A stretch of 64,000 nucleotides of DNA, from the NCBI GenBank assembly GCA_963737405.1, contig CAVTSL010000006.1:310001-374000 (forward strand), given 5' to 3'. Positions 44,106 to 51,805 of the stretch are shown here, one piece after another; within the stretch, counting starts at the first letter, position 1; each line of letters starts with the position of its first letter. The notes beneath the pieces were generated by a model that had not been told where the DNA came from, did no database searches, and saw only the letters and a list, made by a program, of their open reading frames with translations. This DNA is from JACCTU01 sp963737405 (GTDB taxonomy: Bacteria; Actinomycetota; Thermoleophilia; Gaiellales; Gaiellaceae). The translations under genes were made by a program, and so were the position numbers.

Positions 44106-44884
44106 GCGAGGCACCTGTCGAGCGCACGCTTCGTGAGCACGCGCAGCGCGTGGCGTCGATAGGCCGCGGTGCCCCGGACGTCGTCGATGGGCGACGACGC
44201 GTCGGCGACGCGGTCCGGGAAGGAGTCGAGCTCGTCGAGGCCGGCACGCACGAGCGTCGGAACAGGGCCGGCCGAGCCGAATGCGGCTCGCAGCTCGCCG
44301 TCCACGCGCACGGCGAGCGAGACGACGGCGATGACCATCGCGTTCCTCGGCCCGACCTTCATGAACGTCTCGCGCGCCTCCGTCGCGTCGATGAGGACGG
44401 CAACGACCAGCTCGTCGTCGGCGAGCGCGTTCCGCTTCGGGCCGACGACGAACTCCTCGAGCGGGAGCGTCCGCTCGCCGCGCACGCTCGCGACGACGAC
44501 GCGCGCGCCGCCGACGAGGAGCGGCGGAAGCGCATCGCCGGCCGGGGACGCCGTTCCGAGGTTGCCGCCGATCGTCCCGCGGTTCCTGATCTGCGGCGAC
44601 CCCACGGTGCGCGAGGCCTCGGCGAGCGCCGGTAGGAGCTCCGACAGCGGCTCCTCCATCGCCTCCGCGTAGGTCAGTCCGGCGGCGAGCCGGAGCGTCC
44701 CGTTCTCCCGTGTCCAGCCGCGCAGCTCGGGCACCTCGTTCAGGTTCAGGAACGCCGGAGGCCGCAGCCGGTCGAAGTTCACGCCGACCATCACGTCCGT
44801 CCCTCCGGCGATGGGAACGGCGTCGGGGCGCTCCGCCTTCAGTCGCAGCGCCTCCTCGAGCGAGTGCGGACTGAGGACGTCCAC
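44102..44884 (-). CDS. Xanthine-dehydrogenase-type FAD subunit
   Basis: 260 residues. FAD-binding motifs PIAGGTDVMVGVNFDRLRP and QIRNRGTIGGNLGTASPAGD, then the CO_deh_flav_C domain (FMKVGPRNAMVIAVVSLAVR). Oxidises the iron-sulfur subunit and reduces NAD or another acceptor. First gene of the minus-strand xdh operon. GTG 44884 has TACGCT exactly seven bases upstream (plus-strand 44892-44897), so the operon probably begins with a leaderless start. Confidence 0.92.
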   Translation of the reverse strand: MDVLSPHSLEEALRLKAERPDAVPIAGGTDVMVGVNFDRLRPPAFLNLNEVPELRGWTRENGTLRLAAGLTYAEAMEEPLSELLPALAEASRTVGSPQIRNRGTIGGNLGTASPAGDALPPLLVGGARVVVASVRGERTLPLEEFVVGPKRNALADDELVVAVLIDATEARETFMKVGPRNAMVIAVVSLAVRVDGELRAAFGSAGPVPTLVRAGLDELDSFPDRVADASSPIDDVRGTAAYRRHALRVLTKRALDRCLA

Positions 44885-44891
44885 GGCGTTC

Positions 44892-44904
44892 AGCGTAGTA
44901 CGTT
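44892..44904. promoter_or_regulatory. Back-to-back -10 elements for the two purine operons
   Basis: The two start codons (GTG 44884 on minus, ATG 44913 on plus) are only 28 bases apart. The minus -10 TACGCT occupies 44892-44897 and a plus -10 TACGTT occupies 44899-44904, one base apart. Each -35 region must lie within or beyond the other gene's start, so the operons probably compete or are co-regulated. Confidence 0.55.
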
Positions 44905-44912
44905 TTTCACGT

Positions 44913-46605
44913 ATGGCTGCCCTCGCGCGCCGCCTGGCCGTTGCCCGCGGGGACGAGCCCGCCGACCTCGTCGTGCGCGGGGGCCGGGTGCTGTCGGTCT
45001 TCACGCGCGAGTGGCTGGACGTCGACGTCGCCGTTGCGGACGGGTACGTCGCGGGCCTCGGCGAGTACGAGGGACGCGAGACGCTCGACGCGACCGGCCG
45101 CTGGGTCGTCCCCGGCTTCATCGACGCGCACATGCACCTCGAGTCGTCGAAGCTCCTCGTCGACGAGTTCGCGCGGCTCGTGCTGCCGCTCGGGACGACC
45201 GCCGTCGTCGCCGACCCGCACGAGATCGCGAACGTGCTCGGCACCGACGGCGTGCACTGGCTGCTCGACGCGTGCGACGAGATTCCGCTCGACGTGTTCG
45301 TCATGGCGTCGTCGTGCGTCCCCGCGTCGCGCTTCGAGTCGCCGCGACGCGCGCTCACGACCGGCGACCTCGAGGGACTGCTCCGCCGCCGCCGCGTGAT
45401 CGGGCTCGCGGAGATGATGAACTTCCCCGGCGTCATCGGCGGCGACGAGCACGAGCTCGCGAAGCTCATGCTGCAGGGCGCGGCTCACGTCGACGGTCAC
45501 GCCCCCGGTGTGCTGGGCAAGCAGCTGAACGCGTACGCGGCGGCCGGGATCCGCTCGGATCACGAGGCGTACACGGCGGAGGAGGGCCGGCAGCGGCTGC
45601 GCGCAGGGATGTGGCTCCTGATCCGCGAGGCCTCGGCCGCACGGAACCTCGAGGCGCTCTTGCCGGTCGTCCGTGAGTTCGGCCCCTCGCGAATCGCGTT
45701 CTGCACGGACGACCGCGAGCCGGAGCACATCGTCGACGAGGGGCACGTGAACTCGATGGTGCGCGCGGCGGTCGCGCAGGGCATCGCGCCGGAGGACGCG
45801 ATCGTGATGGCCTCGCACAACGGCGCGACGTGGCACGGGCTCGCGCAGCTCGGTGCGATCGCTCCGGGCTACCAGGCCGACCTGCTCGTCCTCCCCGACC
45901 TCGAGCGCTTCGAGCCCGAGGTCGTGCTGAAGCGCGGCAGCCCCGTCGGCGAGATCCATCGCCCCGAGGTGCCCGAGTGGGTCAAGCACACGGTGCGCAT
46001 CGCGCCGACGTCGCTCGAGGACTTCGCGATCGGCTCGAACGGAGGGCGCGTACGCGTGATCGGCGTGATCCCGGACCAGATCGTGACGGAGGCGCTCGTC
46101 GAGGAGCCGACCGTACGTGACGGGCAGGTCGTCGCCGACGCCGACCGCGACCTCGCGAAGATCGCCGTGGTCGAGCGCCATCTCGGCACCGGGCGGATCG
46201 GCCTCGGGCTCGTCCGGGGCTTCGGGCTTCGTGCGGGAGCGCTCGCATCGACGATCGCGCACGACGCGCACAACATCGTGGCGGTCGGCATGAGCGACGC
46301 CGACCTGCAGCGCGCGGTCGAGCGGCTGACCGAGCTCGGCGGCGGGATCGTCGTCGTCGCGGACGGCGAGGTGCAGGCGGAGCTCCCGCTGCCCGTCGCC
46401 GGCCTGCTCGCGGACCTCCCGCTCGACGAGGTCGTCGCCGCGAGCCGCACGTGCGTCGAGGCGGCGCGGGCGCTCGGCTGCACGCTCCCTTCGCCGTTCC
46501 AGTCGCTCGCCTTCCTCGCGCTGTCCGTGATCCCGAGCCTGAAGATCACCGACCGCGGCCTCGTCGACGTCGACGCGCTTCGAGCTCGTGCCGTTCGAGG
46601 TGTGA
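44913..46605 (+). CDS. ade: Adenine deaminase (frameshift 10 codons before the stop)
   Basis: About 563 residues when repaired. Metal-dependent amidohydrolase: VVPGFIDAHMHLESSKLLVD, DPHEIANVLG, LAEMMNFPGVIGGD, HVDGHAPGVLGKQLNAYAAA, IRSDHEA and FCTDDREPEHI carry the histidines and aspartate of the metal site; the C-terminal half (IAHDAHNIVAVGMSD, ALSVIPSLKITDRGLVDV) matches AdeC proteins. Converts adenine to hypoxanthine plus ammonia. An extra G at about 46575 hides the natural end RFELVPFEV and TGA at 46605. As written it reads on into the next gene as a false fusion. Confidence 0.93.
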
Positions 46606-47936
46606 GCACGCTCTACGCCAACGCGCACGTCGTCACGCTCGACGGCGACGGGACGGAGCACGCCGGCGGCTGGCTGCTCGTCGAGGACGGCTTCGTCAAG
46701 AACGTCGGCGGCGGCCCGGAGCCGAACGCCGACGAGCGTGTCGACCTGAACGGCGGCGTCGTCACACCCGGCCTCGTCAACACCCACCATCACCTCTACC
46801 AGACGCTCACGCGCGCGCGGGCGCAGCAGGCCGACCTCTTCACGTGGCTGCGCGAGCTCTACCCGGTCTGGGCCGGGATCGACGCGGAGGCCGAGTACGC
46901 CGCGGCGCGGACGGGGCTCGCGGAGCTCGCGCTGTCCGGCTGCACGACCGTCTTCGACCACCACTACGTCTTCCCGCGCGGACGGACGGGCCTGATCGAG
47001 GCCGAGGTGCGGGCCGCGCGCGAGCTCGGCGTGCGGATCGTCGCCTCGCGCGGCTCGATGGACCTCGGCGAGTCGGACGGCGGACTGCCGCCCGACGAGC
47101 TCGTCGAGGACCTCGACGCGGTGCTCGCCGACACCGAACGGCTCGCCGCCGAGCTCCACGAGAGCGGCCCGGGGGCGCGCGTCCAGCTCGCCGTCGCGCC
47201 GTGCTCGCCGTTCTCGGTCACCGGCCGGCTGATGGAGGAGTCCGCGACGCTCGCGCGCAGGCTCGGCCTGCCGCTCCACACCCACCTCGCCGAGACCGTC
47301 GAGGAGGAGGCGTACTGCCGCGAGCTGTACGGCTGCACGCCCGTCGAGTACCTCGAGCGGCTCGGCTGGCTCGCGGGCGACGTCTGGTGCGCGCACTGCG
47401 TCCACCTGAGCGACGCAGAGGTGCGGCGCTTCGGGGAGACCGGCACGGGCGTCGCGCACTGCCCGACGTCGAACCTCCGCCTCGGCGCCGGCGTCGCGCC
47501 GGTTCGGCAGCTCGTCGACGGCGGCGTGCGCGTCGGCCTCGGCGTCGACGGCTCCGCCTCGAACGAGCGGAGCGACCTCTTCTTCGAGGTGAAGCAGGCG
47601 CTCCTCGTCGCCCGCGGTCGCGGCGGCCCCGAGGCGATGACGGTGCGCGAGGCGCTCGGGCTCGGCGCACGCGGAGGCGCCGCGGTCCTCGGGCGCGACG
47701 ACCTCGGGTCGCTCGAACCGGGCAAGTGCGCCGACTTCGCGGTCTGGCGGGTGGACGGGCTGGAGCTCGGCGGCGCCGACGACCTCGTGGCGGGGCTCGT
47801 GCTCTCGGCCCCGCACCGCGTCGACCGGCTCGTGGTCGGAGGCGAGGACGTCGTGCGCGACGGGCGGCTCGTGAACGCCGACGAGGAGTCGATCGCGCGC
47901 GAGCATCGCCGCGAAGCGACAAGATTCGCCGCGTGA
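46602..47936 (+). CDS. 8-oxoguanine-deaminase-type amidohydrolase (AtzB/TrzN superfamily)
   Basis: 444 residues from GTG 46602, which overlaps the true stop of adenine deaminase (GTGA). Metal ligands: TPGLVNTHHHLYQTLTRA (HxH), LPLHTHLAETVEEE, the segment WCAHCVHLSDAEV and Asp in VGLGVDGSASNERSDL. The subgroup contains 8-oxoguanine deaminases and hydroxyatrazine ethylaminohydrolases. In this purine operon a role in deaminating 8-oxoguanine or guanine is most likely. Confidence 0.87.
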   Translation: MSTLYANAHVVTLDGDGTEHAGGWLLVEDGFVKNVGGGPEPNADERVDLNGGVVTPGLVNTHHHLYQTLTRARAQQADLFTWLRELYPVWAGIDAEAEYAAARTGLAELALSGCTTVFDHHYVFPRGRTGLIEAEVRAARELGVRIVASRGSMDLGESDGGLPPDELVEDLDAVLADTERLAAELHESGPGARVQLAVAPCSPFSVTGRLMEESATLARRLGLPLHTHLAETVEEEAYCRELYGCTPVEYLERLGWLAGDVWCAHCVHLSDAEVRRFGETGTGVAHCPTSNLRLGAGVAPVRQLVDGGVRVGLGVDGSASNERSDLFFEVKQALLVARGRGGPEAMTVREALGLGARGGAAVLGRDDLGSLEPGKCADFAVWRVDGLELGGADDLVAGLVLSAPHRVDRLVVGGEDVVRDGRLVNADEESIAREHRREATRFAA

Positions 47937-48220
47937 GCCTCTCCACCCACGTTCTCGACACCGAGCGCGGACGACCCGCCGCGGGGGTCCGGGTCGAGCT
48001 GTACCGCGGTGACGACCGCCTCGCCGAGCAGGCGACGGACGACGACGGCCGGATCGCCGACCTCGCGCCGGGGCTCGAGCCTGGGGTCTACCGCATTGTC
48101 TTCCACCCGCCGTCGCCGTTCTTCCGACGCGTCGAGCTCGAGGTCGAGCTCGGCGCCGGTCACACGCACGTGCCGCTCCTCGTCTCCTCCTACGCGTGCG
48201 CGACCTACCGCGGCAGCTGA
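47933..48220 (+). CDS. hiuH: 5-hydroxyisourate hydrolase (transthyretin-like)
   Basis: 95 residues, complete. STHVLDTERGRPAAGVRVEL at the N-terminus and the diagnostic C-terminal YRGS tetrapeptide, with active-site His in STHVLDT, Arg in FFRRVELEV and the segment HTHVPLLVSSYACATYRGS-like end. Hydrolyses 5-hydroxyisourate to OHCU, the second step after urate oxidation. GTG 47933 overlaps the previous stop. Confidence 0.96.
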   Translation: MSLSTHVLDTERGRPAAGVRVELYRGDDRLAEQATDDDGRIADLAPGLEPGVYRIVFHPPSPFFRRVELEVELGAGHTHVPLLVSSYACATYRGS

Positions 48221-48633
48221 CCGTCGACGAGCTCGCCGAGCTCTTCGAGGGCCGCACGCGCTTCGTCGAGCGGCTCGCGGAGGTCGAGAACCCTCTCGAG
48301 GCTGCCCCCGAGCTGATCGCGCAGGTCCCCGAGGACGAGCTCGTCGAGACGCTCGCCGCGCATCCGCAGATCGGCGCGAAGCACCTCTCCGAGCGCTCTG
48401 CACGCGAACAGGGCGGGCATGCAGACGCCACGATCGAGACCGAGCTCGCGTACCTGAACCAGGTCTACGAGGAGAAGTTCGGCTTCCGCTTCGTCGTCTT
48501 CGTGAACGGGCGGCCGAAGCGCGAGATCCTCGACGTGCTGCGCGCGCGGCTCGAGCGCGACCGTGACGAGGAGCTCCGCACCGCGACGTCCGAGCTCGTC
48601 GCGATCGCGCGCGACCGCTGGGAGAAGGCGTGA
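48196..48633 (+). CDS. uraD: OHCU decarboxylase
   Basis: 145 residues. The catalytic histidine lies in LAAHPQIGAKHLSERSAREQ, followed by ELAYLNQVYEEKFGFRFVVF and NGRPKREILDVLRARL, all conserved in 2-oxo-4-hydroxy-4-carboxy-5-ureidoimidazoline decarboxylases. Converts OHCU stereospecifically to S-allantoin. GTG 48196 sits 25 bases inside the HIU hydrolase gene; the long overlap again shows tight coupling. Confidence 0.95.
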   Translation: MRDLPRQLTVDELAELFEGRTRFVERLAEVENPLEAAPELIAQVPEDELVETLAAHPQIGAKHLSERSAREQGGHADATIETELAYLNQVYEEKFGFRFVVFVNGRPKREILDVLRARLERDRDEELRTATSELVAIARDRWEKA

Positions 48634-49838
48634 GCGCGAGCCTCGACCCGTACCTCGTCGACTGGCTCGACCTGCTCATCCGCTGGCTGCACGTCGTCGC
48701 GGCGATCGTGTGGATCGGGACGTCGTTCTACTTCGTCGCCCTCGACAGCCACCTCCTGCCGCCGCGCGATCGCCGCGACCGCGAGCAGGGCGTCGGCGGG
48801 GAGAGCTGGGAGGTCCACGGCGGCGGCTTCTATCGCGTGTCGAAGTTCCAGGTGGCGCCGGAGACGCTCCCCGAGCCGCTGCACTGGTTCAAGTGGGAGG
48901 CGTACACGACGTGGATGAGCGGCTTCGCGCTGCTCGTCGTCCTCTACTACCTCGACGCCGACAAGTACCTCGTCGACCCGAGCGTCGCGGACCTCGAGCC
49001 GTGGCAGGCGGTCGCGCTCAGCGTCGGCCTCCTGGCGGTCGCCTGGCTGGTCTACGACGGGCTCTGTCGGATGCTCGGCCGGCACGAGCTGATCCTCGCC
49101 GTCTGCCTGATCGCGTTCGTGAGCGCGTCCGCCTACGTCGTGAGCGAGCTCTTCAGCGCGCGCGCATTGCCCATCCAGGTCGGCGCGATGATCGGGACGA
49201 TGATGGTCGGCAACGTCCTGTTCGTGATCATCCCGGGCCACTGGGAGCTCGTTCGCGCGAAGGAAGCCGGACGCGAGCCGGACCCGGCGCCCGGGATCAA
49301 GGGCAAGCAGCGCTCGGTGCACAACAACTACCTGACGCTGCCGGTCGTGCTCGCGATGCTCGGCCCGCACTTCCCGTTCGCGTTCGCGCGCGACGACGGC
49401 TGGGTCGTGCTCGTGCTGCTGATGCTCGTCGGCGCGTGGATCCGGCTGTTCTTCAACCTGCGTCACCGTGGACGCACGATCTGGGCGATCCCCGTCACGG
49501 CCGGGATCGCCGTGCTCGCGATCGCGCTCGCTCTCCGGCCTCAGGACGAGTCGAGCGCGCAGGCCCAGACGATCGTCCCGTTCGCGCAGGTGGAAGCGAT
49601 CGTGAAGCAGCGCTGCGCGACCTGTCACTCCGCAAGCCCGACCGACCCCTCGTTCTCGGCCGCGCCGCTCGGCGTCGAGCTCGACACGCCGCAGCAGATC
49701 CAGGCTCGCGCCGACCAGATCGACGAGCTCGCGGTGCGCACGAAGGTGATGCCGCTCGGGAACGCGACGGGGATGACCGATGCGGAGCGCGAGCTGCTCG
49801 GACGGTGGATCGAGCAGGGCGCTAAGGTCGAGCCGTGA
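48630..49838 (+). CDS. puuD: PuuD-type membrane urate oxidase with C-terminal cytochrome c
   Basis: 402 residues. About eight hydrophobic helices with conserved histidines (RWLHVVAAIVWIGTSFYFVA, GHWELVRAKEAGREPD) form the urate oxidase membrane domain, and a C-terminal cytochrome-c-like domain with the haem motif CATCH (around residues 329-333) and a downstream methionine (KVMPLGNATGMTD) follows. PuuD oxidises urate to 5-hydroxyisourate and sends electrons to the respiratory chain, so no hydrogen peroxide is formed. It supplies the substrate of the two preceding genes. GTG overlaps the UraD stop. Confidence 0.94.
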   Translation: MSASLDPYLVDWLDLLIRWLHVVAAIVWIGTSFYFVALDSHLLPPRDRRDREQGVGGESWEVHGGGFYRVSKFQVAPETLPEPLHWFKWEAYTTWMSGFALLVVLYYLDADKYLVDPSVADLEPWQAVALSVGLLAVAWLVYDGLCRMLGRHELILAVCLIAFVSASAYVVSELFSARALPIQVGAMIGTMMVGNVLFVIIPGHWELVRAKEAGREPDPAPGIKGKQRSVHNNYLTLPVVLAMLGPHFPFAFARDDGWVVLVLLMLVGAWIRLFFNLRHRGRTIWAIPVTAGIAVLAIALALRPQDESSAQAQTIVPFAQVEAIVKQRCATCHSASPTDPSFSAAPLGVELDTPQQIQARADQIDELAVRTKVMPLGNATGMTDAERELLGRWIEQGAKVEP

Positions 49839-50242
49839 TCGAGATCGCCGCCGCCGGCTTCCGCTTCGTCGCCCGCCTGGAGGAGTACGCCGCCCCGACG
49901 ACCGTCGAGGCGTTCCGGCGGCTCCTGCCGCTCGACTCGAGGATTATCCACTGCCGCTGGAGCGGCGAGTCGAACTGGATCCCGTTCGGCGAGCTCGACC
50001 TCGGCATCGGGCCGGAGAACGCGACGTGCTACCCCTCGCCCGGCGAGCTGTTGCTCTACCCCGGTGGCCTCAGCGAGACCGAGCTGCTGTTCCCGTACGG
50101 ACACTGCGCGTTCGGCAGCAAGGCGGGACCGCTCGCGGGCAACCACTTCGCGACCGTGGTCGAGGGCCAGGAGAACCTCGACGAGCTCGGCCGGCTGACG
50201 CTCTGGGAAGGCGCGCAGCCAATCCTCTTCACCGAGACCTAG
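49835..50242 (+). CDS. DUF3830 family protein (cyclophilin-like fold)
   Basis: 135 residues. Pattern: FRFVARLEEYAAPTTVEAFR, LLPLDSRIIHCRWSGESNW, PGELLLYPGGLSETELLFPY and GSKAGPLAGNHFATVVEG. DUF3830 proteins resemble cyclophilin-like domains and are often found in purine or pyrimidine catabolic loci. Here it ends the ade-puuD operon (GTG overlapping TGA) and overlaps the convergent allantoate amidohydrolase by four bases. No enzymatic role is established to my knowledge. Confidence 0.85.
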   Translation: MIEIAAAGFRFVARLEEYAAPTTVEAFRRLLPLDSRIIHCRWSGESNWIPFGELDLGIGPENATCYPSPGELLLYPGGLSETELLFPYGHCAFGSKAGPLAGNHFATVVEGQENLDELGRLTLWEGAQPILFTET

Positions 50243-51273
50243 TCGGCCAGCCGCCGCAGCGACGAAGTCAGCACGTCGAGCGCAAGCGCGATGTCCTCGT
50301 CGCTCGTCAGCTCGTCGGGCGAGTGGCTGATCCCGCCGTTCAGGCTCCGCACGAAGAGCATCCCTGCCTCGACGCCGCGCGCCGCGAGCACCCCCGCGTC
50401 GTGGCCCGCCCCTGACGGCAGCTCGACAGCCGGGAGCGAGCGCCGCTCGAGCTCGTCGCGCAGGACGCTTCTGATCCCCTCGTCGAGCGCGACCGGCGCG
50501 AGGTCGTGCCCCGGCTCGAGCCCGAGCGTCTCGAGCAGTCGGGTGAGCCGGTCCTCGTCGGGCGCGCGGACGTCGACGGTGAGGCGCACGCGGCCCGGGA
50601 TGACGTTGGCGGCACCCGGCTCGACCGCGAGGCGTCCGACCGTCGCGACCGCGCCGTCGATCGCGCGCGCCGCGTCGCGTGCGTGCAGGACGAACTCCGC
50701 CGCTTTCGCGAGCGCGTCGTCGCGTGCGTCCATCGGCGTCGTCCCCGCGTGTCCGGCCGTCCCCTCGAGCACGATCTCGCGTCTCGTCGAGCCGACGATC
50801 CCGGTGACGACACCGAGCGGCGCGCCGGCCGCCTCGAGCACCGGGCCCTGCTCGACGTGCAGCTCGACGTAGCGTCCGGGAAGCGCAGCGTCGTCGAGCG
50901 CGAGGCTGCCGAAGCACCCGCGCTCCTCGTCGCGGAACGCGACGACGCCGAGCGTGCGCGCGCTCGGCCCGACCGCCGCAACGGCCTCGATCCCCGCGAC
51001 GACCCCGAGCGCGCCGTCGTAGCGTCCGCCCTCCGGGACGCTGTCGACGTGCGAGCCCGTCCACACCTCGGGCAGCTCCGGCTCGGCGCCGCGCAGCCGC
51101 CCGATCACGTTGCCGAACGCGTCGCGCTCGACCTCGAGCCCGGCTTCGTCCATCCACTGCGCGACGAGCTCACAGGCGGCGCGCTCCGCGTCGCCGCCGG
51201 CGGTCCGGTTCGCCCCGCGCCCGCCTCCGAGCGCGTAGAGGAGCGCGAGCCGTTCGTCGACGGTGCTCGTCAC
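50239..51273 (-). CDS. allC: Allantoate amidohydrolase / N-carbamoyl-amino-acid hydrolase (M20 family)
   Basis: 344 residues. Binuclear metal ligands: His in WTGSHVDSVPEGG, Asp in RYDGALGVVAG, Glu in FRDEERGCFGS, His in ELHVEQGPVLE and the C-terminal His in GISHSPDELTSDED; a dimerisation domain sits in the middle (GTAGHAGTTPMDAR). In this context it probably opens allantoate, releasing ammonia and CO2. GTG 51273 has CATGAT six bases upstream on the minus strand. It converges on the purine operon. Allantoinase, needed to feed it, is not in the window. Confidence 0.88.
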   Translation of the reverse strand: MTSTVDERLALLYALGGGRGANRTAGGDAERAACELVAQWMDEAGLEVERDAFGNVIGRLRGAEPELPEVWTGSHVDSVPEGGRYDGALGVVAGIEAVAAVGPSARTLGVVAFRDEERGCFGSLALDDAALPGRYVELHVEQGPVLEAAGAPLGVVTGIVGSTRREIVLEGTAGHAGTTPMDARDDALAKAAEFVLHARDAARAIDGAVATVGRLAVEPGAANVIPGRVRLTVDVRAPDEDRLTRLLETLGLEPGHDLAPVALDEGIRSVLRDELERRSLPAVELPSGAGHDAGVLAARGVEAGMLFVRSLNGGISHSPDELTSDEDIALALDVLTSSLRRLAD

Positions 51274-51279
51274 AGGGCG

Positions 51280-51298
51280 ATCATGCCGCGCGTACGCT
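51280..51298. promoter_or_regulatory. Divergent leaderless promoters (allC / pterin dehydratase)
   Basis: Minus-strand CATGAT (plus 51280-51285) lies six bases from allC GTG 51273; plus-strand TACGCT (51293-51298) lies seven bases from GTG 51306. The two starts are 32 bases apart, the same compact arrangement as at 44884/44913. Confidence 0.5.
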
Positions 51299-51305
51299 GC
51301 AGTGC

Positions 51306-51651
51306 GTGGAACGTCTGTCGGGAGAGACGTGCGTCGCGTGCCGCCGCGACGCACCGACGGTCACGCCCGCCGAGGTCGAGGAGCTCTCGCCGGAGATCGC
51401 CCGACTGGGAGCTCGTCGAGGTCGGCGGGATACCCCGCCTACGCCGCGAGTTCTCGTTCGCGAACTTCGCGGAGGCGCTCGCCTTCACGAACGCCGTCGG
51501 CGAGCTCGCCGAGGAGCAGGGTCACCATCCCGAGCTCGTCACCGAATGGGGCCGCACGACCGTGAGCTGGTGGACCCACAAGATCAAGGGCCTGCACCGG
51601 AACGACTTCGTCATGGCGGCGAAGACCGATCGCCTGGCCGGGAGGGCTTGA
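51306..51651 (+). CDS. Pterin-4a-carbinolamine dehydratase (frameshifted)
   Basis: About 114 residues when repaired. N-terminal MERLSGETCVACRRDAPTVT, then PCD core RLRREFSFANFAEALAFTN, the active-site segment EQGHHPELVTEWGRTTVSWW and THKIKGLHRNDFVMAAKTD. An extra base near 51405 splits it; without it IAR joins WELVEVGGIPRLRREF. Normally regenerates tetrahydropterin for aromatic amino acid hydroxylases; none is in the window. The end overlaps repeat copy B. Confidence 0.85.
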
Positions 51652-51804
51652 CGGAACGGGCCTCGTTGCCGGGGTGCGCTGGGTGGTGTGAGGCAAGGAC
51701 GCAGGGAGCGTTCGTATCCGGTGGATACGGGCGCGACTGAGGACGCCGCATCGCGCCGCCCAGCGCGGCCCGGCGGCACAGCGCCTGTTTCGTCAAGCCC
51801 TCCT
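51641..51804 (+). repeat. Structured repeat element, copy B (164 bp)
   Basis: Homologue of 31455-31619, here on the plus strand. Terminal inverted repeats (51641-51661 against 51783-51803) pair over 21 positions with two G.U wobbles. The central hairpin is CGTATCC-ggt-GGATACG, a different sequence from copy A but the same pairing. An internal stem GCGCTGGG/CCCAGCGC is also present. It fills the convergent gap between the pterin dehydratase (stop 51651, overlapped) and the SGNH hydrolase (stop 51806). Transcribed as the 3' tail of the upstream gene it would fold into a long multi-branched RNA. Confidence 0.8.
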
Positions 51805-51805
51805 G

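Noticed and set aside
44865..44880. Third copy of the repeat suggested by ACTGAGGACG
   Set aside because: It is a ten-base coincidence inside the FAD subunit gene, with no flanking stem or other shared block.
44913..47936. Adenine deaminase fused to 8-oxoguanine deaminase in one open frame
   Set aside because: One extra base near 46575 hides the normal adenine deaminase ending and its TGA (46605). The second gene has its own GTG start overlapping that stop, so these are two genes.
44907..48431. Very long minus-strand open frame opposite the ade and deaminase genes
   Set aside because: Composition is Arg/Glu/Asp/Val antisense noise typical of GC-rich genes, with no domain, and the plus strand has intact enzymes.
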